A DNA stretch of 64,000 nucleotides from G963422445 sp963422445 (GCA_963422445.2 CAXXOV010000001.1:186001-250000); one strand, 5' to 3'. Positions 8,859 through 17,397 are shown, counted from the stretch's first letter. Numbers and translations: made by a program. Notes: a model not told the origin generated them from the letters alone.

Positions 8859-10283
8859 CTAAGCCATTGACATAGCAGCACTTGTGTTTTTGTTGTCGTC
8901 GCCGATCTCGAGCAGTTGGAAGCCGAGCTTCTTGGCCTGTCGACGGAGCGAGGAGAACTTGCGGTCCAGGCGTCGGCTTTCGTAGACCTCCATCCCCTTC
9001 TCGGCATATTGCTGGCCGCGGGTCACCATCAGGTAGATCAGGCAGGCGAGTTCTCGGGCGGTGGCGACAATCGCGACGTTCGTGTCCATCCGGGCGAGGC
9101 GGCTGCGGTGCTTGGCGCCAATGAAGGTTTGGCTGGAGCGAGCGGTCATGGCCGCCATGCGCAGCGCCTGGCCAACCCGGTTGACCACCCTGGGTCCACG
9201 GCCCGGCAACGGTTTGCCGCCGCTGATCCTGGTCCCCGGCGCCAGCCCCAGCCAGGAACTGAAGTGCTGTGCGGAGGGGAAGGCGGAGAAGTCAGGGCCG
9301 ATCTCGGCAGCGATCACCAGGGCGGTGGTGATGCCGACGGTCGGGATCGCGGTGAGATCGACCCCCATCATCTTGTTCAGCGCCACAGCCATGGCCTTAT
9401 CCTGCCCGCGGAGCGTCCTGCCGCTGCTGTTCGGGGTCTCGTTCGACGCCGTGCCCGACGATCCGTCACTGGGAGTGTCGTCGGGCGTACCGTCATCGGT
9501 CGCATCGTCCGGCGGGGTCAGGTGCTCAACCTCTGCCATGATCCGCGCCTCGCACGCCGCGATCTGCTGCTCCAGGAAGTCGTGGCGCTGCATCGCCTGC
9601 TCCAGGGCAAACAGGTGCTCCTCGCGCCAGGTGCCCTCCAGGCTCGCGGCAATCGTGTCGGCGCTGGCCTTGATCCGCCGGTCGCGAAGCGAGGCCAGCC
9701 GCTGGGGGTCGCGCTCGCCGGCGACGATCGCCCGCAGGATGCGCTCACCCGTCTTCCCCATGATGTCGCTGATCACCGAGTCCAGACGCACGTTCATCTG
9801 GGTCAGCGCCTTCTGCATGTGCAGCACGCAGCGAGAGCGGTCCTCGATCAACTGCTTCGCCTGACGCATGAAGGAGCGCAACGGGCAGATCGCGTCGCCC
9901 GGCCGGAAGGCGCCACGCAGAAGGCCGAAGGACATCAACTGCCAGATCCACTGGCAGTCCAGCACGTCGCTCTTGCGCCCGCCGATCTGCTTCGTCATCC
10001 GAGGCGGCACCAGCATCACCTCGAACCCGGCTCGCTCCAGGACCTCGTAAACCGGGATCCAGTAGACCGAGGTCGACTCCATCGCCACCTTCGTCACATC
10101 GCACGACTTGAGCCACTCGGCCATCGCATCCAGGTCGCGCGTGAACGCGCCGAACTCTCTCACCGGTTCCTCGGCTCGCTCCGGATCGACCGCTACGAAG
10201 TGCCGGTCCTTGCCGATGTCGATCCCGGCGCAATCCGGGTGTACCACCTTGAGGCGCTGCCTCCTTCTCCGCTTGCTCGGCAT
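8859..10283 (-). CDS. IS110-family recombinase
   Basis: 474 residues from the ATG at 10283, which has GGGAGGG at the right distance; an in-frame TTG 15 bases upstream lacks this. N-terminal RuvC-like DEDD domain: CAGIDIGKD (Asp), VAMESTSVYW (Glu), GRKSDVLDCQWI (two Asp). C-terminal Tnp domain: AIPTVGITTALVIAAEIG, then SAQHFSSWLGLAPGT with the conserved catalytic serine, then RMAAMTA. A Thr/Ser/Asp-rich insert (about residues 265-295) lies between the domains. These enzymes recombine a circular element with a target guided by a bridge RNA. All catalytic residues are present. Confidence 0.93.
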   Translation of the reverse strand: MPSKRRRRQRLKVVHPDCAGIDIGKDRHFVAVDPERAEEPVREFGAFTRDLDAMAEWLKSCDVTKVAMESTSVYWIPVYEVLERAGFEVMLVPPRMTKQIGGRKSDVLDCQWIWQLMSFGLLRGAFRPGDAICPLRSFMRQAKQLIEDRSRCVLHMQKALTQMNVRLDSVISDIMGKTGERILRAIVAGERDPQRLASLRDRRIKASADTIAASLEGTWREEHLFALEQAMQRHDFLEQQIAACEARIMAEVEHLTPPDDATDDGTPDDTPSDGSSGTASNETPNSSGRTLRGQDKAMAVALNKMMGVDLTAIPTVGITTALVIAAEIGPDFSAFPSAQHFSSWLGLAPGTRISGGKPLPGRGPRVVNRVGQALRMAAMTARSSQTFIGAKHRSRLARMDTNVAIVATARELACLIYLMVTRGQQYAEKGMEVYESRRLDRKFSSLRRQAKKLGFQLLEIGDDNKNTSAAMSMA

Positions 10284-10550
10284 CGAGAGCCCTCCCAAAC
10301 TCCATTGACGTTGTGGGTGGGGAGGAACCGCGGCGAAGTCTCAATCTCTTGAACGAGGTCACGGGCGAACCCGTGCCATCAGTGACAGAAGCCGATCACG
10401 GTTCGGGCCAAGCTTCAAGACGGGTGCTCGCGCACGCCATTGCTCTTACGGCCTCGCCTGCCCCACCGGCAACCACTCCACGCGTCACCCGTCGAAGACA
10501 CAACCCCCAGTTACTTTGGCGACTGAGCAGCCGCGCCGCGGGGGTGGTGG
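10284..10550 (-). ncRNA. Candidate bridge RNA leader of the IS110 element
   Basis: 267 non-coding bases between the element's end and the recombinase start, the position from which bridge RNAs of IS110-subgroup elements are transcribed. Two 7-base words match the junctions. CTTCAAG (plus strand, 10413-10419) equals the core plus target flank at 10551-10557. CTCTTGA (10346-10352) equals the core plus element end at 8841-8847. On the minus strand, GAGACTT at 10336-10342 can pair with the other target half AGGTCTC with one G-U. This is what target and donor guides should look like, though loop structure was not computed. Confidence 0.5.
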
Positions 10551-11214
10551 CTTCAAGCTGTCGGCGGACCCGTACTTCGTGGACAAGACGCGCGACATCG
10601 TCGGCCTCTACGTGGACCCGCCGCAGCATGCCATGGTTCTCTGTGTGGACGAGAAGTCCCAGGTTCAGGCCCTCGACCGCACCCAGCCCTTGCTGCCGCT
10701 GCGGCCGGGCATCCCTGAGCGGCGCAGCCATGACGACAAGCGCAACGGCACGACCTCGTTGTTCGCCGCCCTCGACGTCGCCACCGGCGAGGTCATCGGC
10801 AAGTGTTTCCGCCGTCACCGAAGCCGGGAATTCCGCAAGGTCCTGGACTATATCGAGGCCAACGTGCCCGAGGATCTCGACATCCATATCGTCATCGACA
10901 ACTACTCGACGCACAAGACGAAGGAAGTCCGCGCTTGGCTCGCAAAGCGGCCTCGCTGGCATGTCCACGTCACGCCGACCTCGGCGTCGTGGCTCAACCA
11001 GGTGGAGCGGTGCTTCTCCGATCTGACGGAGAAGCAGATCCGTCGCGGGGGTCACCGCTCGACCGTCGAGTTGGAGCAGGCGATTACCGCGTATATCGAG
11101 GCGGTCAACGAGGACCCCAAGCCGTTCCACTGGCACAAGTCCGCCGACGAAATCCTGGCGTCCATCAAACGCTTCTGCCTGAGAACCCTCGAACTCGCGC
11201 CAGCTCAATCATAG
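10551..11214 (+). pseudogene. IS630-family transposase, 3' half
   Basis: Resumes the interrupted gene at FKLSADPYFVDKTRDIVGLY. It contains the DDE catalytic core: VLCVDEKSQVQALDRTQP (Asp), DIHIVIDNYSTHKTKEV (Asp), TPTSASWLNQVERCFSDLT (terminal Glu). It ends LAPAQS at 11214, close to the right inverted repeat. Without the 5' half it has no start of its own. Excision of the IS110 element at the CT core would restore the whole gene. Confidence 0.9.
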
Positions 11215-11309
11215 CTATGCGAACTTCAGAATCAGGACACTAGGAAAGACCCTTGCGACACTGTTCGGCCTGCTGGCTGCTAGCCCGCATCCTGCATGAA
11301 GGATGCGGG

Positions 11310-12347
11310 CTAGGAAGCCAGCGCCTGCGCGAGCGTCATCGCGTTGTGCCGCATCATGTCGAGATAGGTCGGCGCCGGACCGTCCGGGCCGGACAGCGCG
11401 CCGGGATAGAGCGTGCCGCCGATCGTGGCCCCGGTCTCGTTTGCGATCTGCTCGAGCAGGCGCGCATCGCCAATGTTCTCGATGAAGACGGCACGAATGC
11501 CCCGCTCACGGATCTGTTGGATGAGGCGGGCGACATCCTTTGCGGACGCCTCAGACTCGGTGCTGAGCCCCTGCGGCGCGATGAAGGTCAGCCCATATTC
11601 GCCGCCGAAATACTGGAACGCATCGTGCGAGGTAACGACGATGCGGCGTTCGGCCGGCAGGGCTGCCACGATCTCGCGGATCTCTGCATCGAGCGCCTCG
11701 ATCTCGGCGACATAAGCTGCCCGGTTTTGGTAGAAGTCGGCCGCGTTCGCCGGATCGGCCTGAGCCAGAGCGGCAGTGATGTTGTCGACATAGTCTGCGG
11801 CATTGCCCAAGCTCTGCCAGGCGTGCGGGTCGAAAGCGCCATGGTCATGGTGGTCGTGGCCTGCCTCGGCATGCTCATCGTGGTCGTGGTCATCATCATG
11901 ACCGGCCTCGGCCTGGTCATCGTGATCGTGGTCATGCCCGGCCTCTTCGGCGTGGACGTCGAGGTTGTCGCCCTGATCGTGCTCGTCGTCGAACGCGATC
12001 AGCTCGATCCCTTCGGTTGCCACCACGCGCATGCCATCGAAGTCGGAGGCGTCGATCAGCCGGTCCAGCCAGCCTTCGAACTGCAACCCGTTGACCACAA
12101 GGATCGTCGCTTCGCTGACGGCCCGGGCATCGGCAGGGGTCGGCTGGTAAACGTGCGTGTCGCCGTTAGGACCGATGAGTGTCGTGACGGCGATATGCTC
12201 TCCGCCGATGCGCTTCACCATGTCGCCGAGGATCGAGAAGGTGGCGACCACTGGCATCGGTCTGTCGGACTGTGCGATGGCCTGAGCGGAGAGCGACAGG
12301 GCGAGGAGGGCGGTGGCGGATATCAGAAGCGCTCTGCGGGTGGGCAT
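11310..12347 (-). CDS. znuA: Zinc ABC transporter substrate-binding protein
   Basis: 345 residues with AAGGAGT before the ATG. A Sec signal peptide (ALLISATALLALSLSAQAIA) targets it to the periplasm. The core shows the metal-ligand pattern of cluster A-I binding proteins: GDTHVYQPTPADA (His), GAFDPHAWQSLGNA (His), VTSHDAFQYF (His) and a C-terminal Asp region. Between residues about 120 and 170 is a strikingly His/Asp/Glu-rich loop (HDHDHDDQAEAGHDDDHDHD), a feature of ZnuA proteins thought to collect Zn2+. It is the last gene of the znu operon and is probably derepressed when Zur loses zinc. Confidence 0.93.
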   Translation of the reverse strand: MPTRRALLISATALLALSLSAQAIAQSDRPMPVVATFSILGDMVKRIGGEHIAVTTLIGPNGDTHVYQPTPADARAVSEATILVVNGLQFEGWLDRLIDASDFDGMRVVATEGIELIAFDDEHDQGDNLDVHAEEAGHDHDHDDQAEAGHDDDHDHDEHAEAGHDHHDHGAFDPHAWQSLGNAADYVDNITAALAQADPANAADFYQNRAAYVAEIEALDAEIREIVAALPAERRIVVTSHDAFQYFGGEYGLTFIAPQGLSTESEASAKDVARLIQQIRERGIRAVFIENIGDARLLEQIANETGATIGGTLYPGALSGPDGPAPTYLDMMRHNAMTLAQALAS

Positions 12348-12358
12348 GGGAACTCCTT

Positions 12359-13225
12359 TCAGGCTTCGAGATGGCGTCGCGCGAAGGCCCGTCTGGCGAG
12401 ACCGCCCACCGGTCCAAAGACCAGCGACAGAGCGTAGGCGAGACCCGCGACAAGAATGATCGCCGGCCCGGAGGGCAGGCTGAAGTGGTAGGAGAGAAGA
12501 AGGCCGCTCAGGCTCGAGAGCATCGCGACCGAGACCGCGACAGCGATCAACGCGCCAATGCCGACTGCCCAGAATCGTGCGGCGGCAGCGGGAAGTATCA
12601 TGATACCGACCGCCATCAGCGTGCCGAGCGCGTGGAAGCCGGCCACGAGGTTCAGCACGACGAGGGCAAGAAAGGTGAAATGCGTCACGGCGCTGAGCCC
12701 GCTCACCGAGCGCAGGAACTGCGGGTCCGCGCATTCGAGCACGAGCAGCCGGAAAAGAGCCGCGAGCGTGAAGACCGAAACGGTCGCGATAGAACAGAGC
12801 AGAGTCAGAGCGGCGTCGTCGAGCGCGAGCACGGTCCCGAAGAGCACGTGCATCAGGTCGACATTGCTGCCCCGGGTGGACACGATCAGCACGCCCACCG
12901 CCAGTGAGATCAGGTAAAAGGCCGCCAAGCTCGCATCCTCGCGCAGCGCCGTGACGCGGGTCACGAAGCCTGCAAGCAGCGCCACGGCCATGCCTGCGAT
13001 CAGCCCGCCGACGGTCATCGCCCCGAGCGAAAGGCCCGCGACGAGATAGCCGACGGCTGCACCCGGCAGGATCGCATGGGCCATCGCGTCGCCCGTCAGG
13101 CTCATGCGGCGCAGCATCAGGAATACCCCGACCGGTGTCGCGCCGACCGAGATCGCAATGCAGCCCATCAGTGCGCGCCGCATGAAGCCGAAATCGGCGA
13201 AGGGCTGGACGAGGAGCTCCCACAT
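12359..13225 (-). CDS. znuB: Zinc ABC transporter permease
   Basis: 288 residues from the ATG at 13225 (MWELLVQPFADFGFMRRALM), whose A overlaps the stop of the ATPase gene. This start is preferred to one 51 bases upstream inside that gene. At least seven hydrophobic membrane segments are visible, including AISVGATPVGVFLMLRRMSL and GDAMAHAILPGAAVGYLVAG, the conserved ABC-3 permease motif, and LGTLMAVGIMILPAAAARFW. It forms the inner-membrane channel with the ZnuC ATPase and receives zinc from ZnuA, encoded 11 bases downstream. Confidence 0.93.
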   Translation of the reverse strand: MWELLVQPFADFGFMRRALMGCIAISVGATPVGVFLMLRRMSLTGDAMAHAILPGAAVGYLVAGLSLGAMTVGGLIAGMAVALLAGFVTRVTALREDASLAAFYLISLAVGVLIVSTRGSNVDLMHVLFGTVLALDDAALTLLCSIATVSVFTLAALFRLLVLECADPQFLRSVSGLSAVTHFTFLALVVLNLVAGFHALGTLMAVGIMILPAAAARFWAVGIGALIAVAVSVAMLSSLSGLLLSYHFSLPSGPAIILVAGLAYALSLVFGPVGGLARRAFARRHLEA

Positions 13226-13968
13226 CACGCCACGCTTCGCCCGCATATGTGCGGCGGGCCGGCGCAGGCTTCGCACATCTGGCGCGCACGGAACTGGTTT
13301 TCGGCCGTCAGCACCTGCGCCGTGGGTCCATGGGCAACGAGTTCGCGCGCCAGCATCAGCGTGCGGGGGAAGTGAGCCCGCACCGTGTCGACGTCGTGCA
13401 GGACGGCGAGCACCGTGCGGCCTTGGCCGTGCCAGCGCCGCACCACGCCGATCAGGTCCGCCACCGTTCTCGCGTCGATCGCCGCAAAGGGCTCGTCAAG
13501 CAGGACGAGCCCTGCGTCCTGCAGCAGCAGGCGGGCAAAGAGCGCTCGCTGTATCTGCCCGCCCGACAGCGACCCGATCGGCCGCTTCTCGAACCCTTCG
13601 AGGCCGACCGCGGAAATCGCTTCGGCGACGCGGGCGCGGTGAACAGTCCGCAAGCCCGCAAAGCCGCCAATCTCTCGCCAGAGGCCCATTGCCACGAGGT
13701 CGGCGACCGCGATCGGGAAAGACCGGTCGACATCCGATTGCTGCGGCAGGTAGGCGATCTCGCTGCGGGTGAGCCCGCCGAACGCGATCCGACCTTCGAG
13801 CGGGCGGAGTAAGCCGGTCACCCCCTTCAACACCGTGGACTTGCCGGCCCCGTTGGGTCCGACGATGGCGGTCAGGCTGCCCTCGGCGATCTCGCCCTGC
13901 AGGCGATGCACGGCCGGTTGCCGGTCGTAGCCGAGGCTCAGGTCCTGAAATTTGAGGGCGTAGGTCAT
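13225..13968 (-). CDS. znuC: Zinc ABC transporter ATP-binding protein
   Basis: 247 residues. Walker A IVGPNGAGKSTVLKG, Q-loop YLPQQSDVDRSFP, signature IGSLSGGQIQRALFA, Walker B GLVLLDEPFAAID and the switch His (LAVLHDVDTV) are all intact. The C-terminal tail (CEACAGPPHICG) is Cys/His-rich, which is unusual for an ABC ATPase and could bind metal, though it may simply be a tail. The stop overlaps the permease start, so the two are translationally coupled. It energises zinc import. Confidence 0.93.
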   Translation of the reverse strand: MTYALKFQDLSLGYDRQPAVHRLQGEIAEGSLTAIVGPNGAGKSTVLKGVTGLLRPLEGRIAFGGLTRSEIAYLPQQSDVDRSFPIAVADLVAMGLWREIGGFAGLRTVHRARVAEAISAVGLEGFEKRPIGSLSGGQIQRALFARLLLQDAGLVLLDEPFAAIDARTVADLIGVVRRWHGQGRTVLAVLHDVDTVRAHFPRTLMLARELVAHGPTAQVLTAENQFRARQMCEACAGPPHICGRSVA

Positions 13969-14102
13969 GGCCCCCCTCCCGGCGTGGACGTCGCCCAGAA
14001 GAACGCGCCCCAGAGCGCGGCAACGATCAGGGCCGCCCCGGCCAGCCGCGGGCCGGCGCCGAGCGGCAGCAGCCGAAGCGACGAGGTGCGCCGCGTCCTC
14101 AT
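13965..14102 (-). CDS. Small single-span membrane protein of the znu operon
   Basis: 45 residues from the ATG at 14102. A basic N-terminus (MRTRRTSSLRLLPLG) is followed by one membrane segment (LAGAALIVAALWGAFFWATS) and a short tail. The stop overlaps the first codon of znuC by 4 bases and the gene sits between zur and znuC on the same strand, so it looks like part of the operon. I do not recognise it as a named family. It could be an accessory zinc-transport or stress peptide. Confidence 0.5.
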   Translation of the reverse strand: MRTRRTSSLRLLPLGAGPRLAGAALIVAALWGAFFWATSTPGGGP

Positions 14103-14199
14103 GCCGGCGCCCCCTGTCGAGCGGCGGCGCTCACGTCCAGCCGCCGCGACCGTCCATCCGGATACCGGCTCTCCATGGGTGGACCTCCTCGTCCCCGTC

Positions 14200-14706
14200 C
14201 TACGCCGCGCCGGCTTCTGCGCATCGCGCGCACATGCCCTGGACCTCGACCATTCGACGTGTCGCGACGAACCCGAAGACGGCGGCATCCTCGGCAAGCA
14301 GTCCTCCGATCCGCGGATCCTCAAGCTCGACCGATACCCGGCAGCCGCTGCAAATGAAGAAAAGGCAATCGTGGTCGCGCTCGGGATGGACGCACGGGAC
14401 GTAGGCGTTCAGGCTTTCGATCCTGGAGACGAGGCCCTGCCCCATCAGGAAGTGAAGCGCCCGGTACACGATCGGCGGTCCGACCGAACGCGAATCCCTG
14501 AGCTTGATCGCTTCGATCAACTGGTAGGCGCTCGTCGGCCCACCGTTCGCCCACAGCAGCTCCAGGACACGCCTCCGCAGCTTCGTCATCTGTACGCCGC
14601 GCGCCTCGCAAATCGATACTGCCAGCGCGACCCGTTCGCGCGTCGAGTGCCGCCCGCGGCAATCGGGATCGGTGCAGGGCCGGGGTCGGGCCGTCGGTTT
14701 CGTCAT
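14200..14706 (-). CDS. zur: Zinc uptake regulator, Fur family
   Basis: 168 residues from the ATG at 14706 preceded by AAGGTGAG; an in-frame GTG lies four codons upstream. The winged helix (TKLRRRVLELLWANGGPTSA, then PIVYRALHFLMGQGLVSRIE) is followed by the dimer and metal domain, with CSGC (FFICSGCRVSVELE) and CARC near the C-terminus forming the structural zinc site, and the HPERDHDC metal region. An extra Cys/His-rich start (CTDPDCRGRHS) is visible. Zn-Zur represses zinc importers; a near-perfect palindrome lies 31 bases upstream of the start, implying autoregulation. Confidence 0.92.
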   Translation of the reverse strand: MTKPTARPRPCTDPDCRGRHSTRERVALAVSICEARGVQMTKLRRRVLELLWANGGPTSAYQLIEAIKLRDSRSVGPPIVYRALHFLMGQGLVSRIESLNAYVPCVHPERDHDCLFFICSGCRVSVELEDPRIGGLLAEDAAVFGFVATRRMVEVQGMCARCAEAGAA

Positions 14707-14733
14707 CGCATGTCTCACCTTGCGAGGCAGAAG

Positions 14734-14751
14734 GAAATGTTATAACATATC
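14734..14751. promoter_or_regulatory. Zur operator
   Basis: GAAATGTTATAACATATC contains the perfect 12-bp palindrome ATGTTATAACAT (14737-14748). This agrees with the alphaproteobacterial Zur-box consensus built around TGTTATAACA. It lies between the start of zur and the former start region of folE, so before the IS4-like insertion it probably controlled both directions. The AT-rich sequence around it would also serve as promoter. Confidence 0.8.
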
Positions 14752-14784
14752 GCAATAGTTCGCAAAAGTGCCACGATCCAGGGC

Positions 14785-16241
14785 CAGCAATTCTCCTTTT
14801 GGAGTTATCGGGGTTTTTCAAAGGCTTGGAGATGTGATTCAAGTTGTTGTATGAAGCGTCTTGAACGATACATAGAAGTGGTGGGGAAGCGGTGCGCGGC
14901 GTTGCCCGACAAGCGCTCGGGAAGCAACAGGCGCTATGCCATGAGAGACATCGGGCTTGCGGCGTTTTCGGTGTTTTTCGTGCAGAGCCCGTCGTTTCTG
15001 GCGCATCAGCGCCTGCTGTCGGCGCAGCGCGGCGCTTCGAACGCCGGGACGCTGTTCGGCATGGAGCGGGTTCCGTGCGACAGCCATATCCGGCGGATGC
15101 TGGATGGGGCGCCGACGGATCATTTCGACGCGGTGTTTTCGGCGCTTGTCGATGACCTGGATGGCGCCGGTGCCTTGTCGGGTCTGCGCTGCCTGGACGA
15201 TCGGGTGTTGATCGCGCTGGACGGCTCGGAGCCTTTCCGTTCCGGCACGATCCACTGCGCGCACTGCTCGACGCGCCGGCGGGGCGAGGAGGTGGAGTAT
15301 TTCCACAGCTTTGTCGGCGCCGCTCTGGTGGCGCCGGGGCAGCGCCGCGCCTTGCCTCTGGCGCCGGAGTTCGTGCGCCCGCAAGACGGCTCGGCGCAGC
15401 AGGACTGCGAGAGCCGCGCGGCGCAGCGCTGGCTGGCCCGCCTGGGGCCTTGTGTGGCCGGGCTGAGACCGGTCTATCTGGGCGACGATCTCTATTCCCG
15501 CCAGCCGATCTGCGAGGCGGTGCGCGCCGCGGGCGGGAGCTTCATCTTCGTGTGCAAGCCGTCCAGCCACAAGACGTTGAGCGAATACACCCATGGCGTC
15601 GTGCTGGACGAGGTGTGCCAGACCGTGGGCAGGGGCGCGGCCAGGCGCCGCCATCGCTATCGCTGGATGAATGGCGTGCCGCTGCGCGACGGCGCCGACG
15701 CGCTCGCCGTCAACTGGCTGGAGGTCGAGATCGCCAAGCCCGACGGCAAGGTGACCTACCGCAACAGCTTCGTCACCGACCTTGCCGTCACGCGAGACAC
15801 CGCCGCCGCCATCGCCGCCTGCGGGCGTGCCCGCTGGAAGATCGAGAACGAGACCTTCAACGTCCTGAAGACCAACGGCTACAACCTCGAACACAATTTC
15901 GGGCATGGCAGCCAGACACTGGCCAGCATCCTGGTCGTGCTCAATCTGCTGGCCTTCGCCCTGCACACGGCCTGCGACCTGATCGAAGCATCCTGGCGGC
16001 GGGCGCGGCACGCACTCGGAGCCCGAAGGCGCCTGTTCGAGCACATCCGCACGATCACCGCCTACCATGTCTTCGCGTCATGGGCAGTCCTCATGAAAAC
16101 CGTCATCACGGGCCTCCCCCCTCCCGCAAACGCCTGATCCCCGGCCCCCGCGCCAAACCCATCCCTCCAACCGCAGAACCGCCAAAAAAACCAACACGAA
16201 AGGCCGCAATGCAACGAAAAACGCCATAAGGAGAATTGCTG
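14785..16241 (+). mobile_element. IS4-superfamily element with 9-bp target duplication
   Basis: 1457 bp. Ends are inverted repeats beginning CAGCAATTCTCCTT (14 perfect bases, 19 of the first 22 matching). The 9-bp sequence ATCCAGGGC flanks both sides (14776-14784 and 16242-16250), so the insertion is simple and fairly recent. It landed between zur and folE. Confidence 0.93.
14851..16137 (+). CDS. DDE transposase of the IS4-like element
   Basis: 428 residues starting MKRLERYIEVVGKRC, alone in a 1457-bp element. Recognisable parts are VLIALDGSEPFRSGTIHCAH (first catalytic Asp and an HC-x-x-C pair), LRPVYLGDDLYSRQPICEA (second Asp) and RWKIENETFNVLKTNGYNLE (the catalytic Glu of the Y-R-E-type signature) followed by HNFGHGSQTLA. 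This is the IS4-like DDE group whose members carry EHNFGHG; I do not assign a more exact subgroup. The gene is intact. Confidence 0.85.
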   Translation: MKRLERYIEVVGKRCAALPDKRSGSNRRYAMRDIGLAAFSVFFVQSPSFLAHQRLLSAQRGASNAGTLFGMERVPCDSHIRRMLDGAPTDHFDAVFSALVDDLDGAGALSGLRCLDDRVLIALDGSEPFRSGTIHCAHCSTRRRGEEVEYFHSFVGAALVAPGQRRALPLAPEFVRPQDGSAQQDCESRAAQRWLARLGPCVAGLRPVYLGDDLYSRQPICEAVRAAGGSFIFVCKPSSHKTLSEYTHGVVLDEVCQTVGRGAARRRHRYRWMNGVPLRDGADALAVNWLEVEIAKPDGKVTYRNSFVTDLAVTRDTAAAIAACGRARWKIENETFNVLKTNGYNLEHNFGHGSQTLASILVVLNLLAFALHTACDLIEASWRRARHALGARRRLFEHIRTITAYHVFASWAVLMKTVITGLPPPANA

Positions 16242-16262
16242 ATCCAGGGCGACCCGACATCG

Positions 16263-16895
16263 ATGAAAAGCCGCAATATGGACAGTGCAGTTGTTGAGAA
16301 TCGGACCTCGACGCCATCGCGCACCGGCTCGGAACCACGCCGTCGGCCGCGCCGCGCCGAGGCTGCCGTTCGCACGTTGATCGAGTGGGCCGGGGACGAT
16401 CCCGACCGGGAGGGGCTGAAGGGAACGCCCGCGCGCGTCGTGCGGGCCTACGAGGAATTCTTCGCCGGATACGCCGAAGACCCGGTTGCTTTGTTAGCCA
16501 CGACCCTCGAGACGACGGCCGCTTATGACGAGATGATCGTCTTGCGCGATGTACCCCTCGAGTCCCACTGCTAACACCACATCGTTCCAATCCTGGGAAA
16601 GGCGCATGTCGGGTATCTGCCGGCGGAACGGGTCGTGCTCATCTCGAAGATCGCGCGCCTTGTCGAGGCCTTCGCGAAGCGGATGCAGATCCAGGAAGCG
16701 TTGACATCGCAGATCGCGGACACGATCCAGGACGTGCTCGAGCCACGTGGCGTCGGCATGGTCATCGAGGCGGCGCATCAGTGCATGACCACGCGCGGTA
16801 TCCGCGAGCCGGGGGTCAGCCTGGTAACCAGCCGCATGCTCGGCTGCTTCCGCGACGCCCCGACCACGCGGCGGGAGTTCCTATCGATGATCGGA
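16263..16895 (+). pseudogene. folE: GTP cyclohydrolase I with premature stop
   Basis: Frame from the ATG at 16263: N-terminal helix region (AAVRTLIEWAGDDPDREGLK, then GTPARVVRAYEEFFAGY), then PLESHC followed by TAA (16572-16574), then in the same frame HHIVPILGKAHVGYLPAERV and EAAHQCMTTRGIREPGVS. The stop replaces the Glu of the C-E-H-H zinc/active-site motif, a one-base change from GAA. FolE makes dihydroneopterin triphosphate for folate or queuosine and needs zinc, which explains its place opposite zur. The 3' end also meets an IS3 remnant after REFLSMIG. An intact copy may exist elsewhere. Confidence 0.85.
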
Positions 16896-16919
16896 GTGGG
16901 CCCCTGGGGTCGGACAGTT

Positions 16920-17072
16920 TCATGCGGCCGATTTGACCGGGGTGCGGGGTTGTTCCTTTTCGAAACGGTTGGGGCTGAGATAGCCGAGGGCGGAGTGTAG
17001 GCGTCTCTCGTTGTAGCTGTCGATGAAGCGGGGCAGGTGCTCGGCAACGTCGTCCGCGCTCTCTAAGGCCAT
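16920..17072 (-). pseudogene. IS3-family transposase OrfB, C-terminal remnant
   Basis: About 50 codons reading MALESADDVAEHLPRFIDSY, then NERRLHSALGYLSPNRFE, the C-terminal end of IS3-type integrase-like transposases with the final catalytic helix region. The rest of the element is missing. The remnant separates the 3' end of folE from a truncated HTH-like gene. IS3 sequence probably spans roughly 16904-17075. Confidence 0.8.
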
Positions 17073-17087
17073 GGGGTAGACGCCCTC

Positions 17088-17243
17088 TGGTATCTTGACG
17101 GGGACAATGTGACGCCGGAGACCGTCGCCAGGATCGAGGCGGCCATCGGTCCGGAGCAATCCACCAAGCTCCGTTCTGCTGACATTCCGGTCTGGATGGC
17201 GGATGCGCTCGACGTCGCGATTCGGATCACTGTCCGTCGGTGA
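17088..17243 (+). pseudogene. C-terminal fragment of an HTH-type protein
   Basis: In frame and ending at the TGA at 17241: WYLDGDNVTPETVARIEAAI, then GPEQSTKLRSADIPVWMADA. The phrase VTPETVARIEAAI is common at the end of helix-turn-helix domains of repressor-like proteins. The 5' part is missing where the IS3 remnant abuts. No start codon or ribosome-binding site is evident. Confidence 0.4.
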
Positions 17244-17397
17244 CGCCTTTCTTTCATTGCCCACTTCGGAACAGCGACACATCCCCAGGATCGCCGCTCC
17301 TCGTTCCAGGCAGCCAGTACTCAGCGCGCACCCGGTTAGCCATGCCGTCGCGATGTCGATGCGGCGGTCGACCGGATCGACTTCACCAGCACATTGA

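Larger units (their letters stand above)
8843..10550 (-). mobile_element. IS110-family element with 2-base CT core at both junctions
   Basis: Restoring the host IS630 reading frame (GAGACCTTCAAG) defines the junctions exactly: CT at 8841-8842 and CT at 10551-10552 flank the insert, as expected for IS110 recombination through a dinucleotide core. The element has one recombinase gene on the minus strand, only about 16 bases after its stop and about 267 bases of non-coding leader before its start. A long upstream leader is the arrangement of the IS110 (not IS1111) subgroup. Confidence 0.85.
8351..11242 (+). mobile_element. IS630-family element split by an IS110 element
   Basis: Outer ends are related inverted sequences: TAGTGTCCTG at 8351 reading inward, and its complement CAGGACACTA shortened by a few substitutions at about 11233-11242, each with the TA expected of IS630 targets. 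Between them lie the two halves of one transposase gene, interrupted by a 1.7-kb IS110-type element (8843-10550). Confidence 0.75.

Noticed and set aside
11253..12437. Plus-strand 394-residue frame opposite znuA
   Set aside because: Its Val/Ile-rich stretch is the antisense of the His/Asp-rich loop of ZnuA.
12272..12907. Charged plus-strand frame opposite znuB
   Set aside because: Antisense of hydrophobic membrane segments produces Arg/Glu/His-rich nonsense; no start signal.
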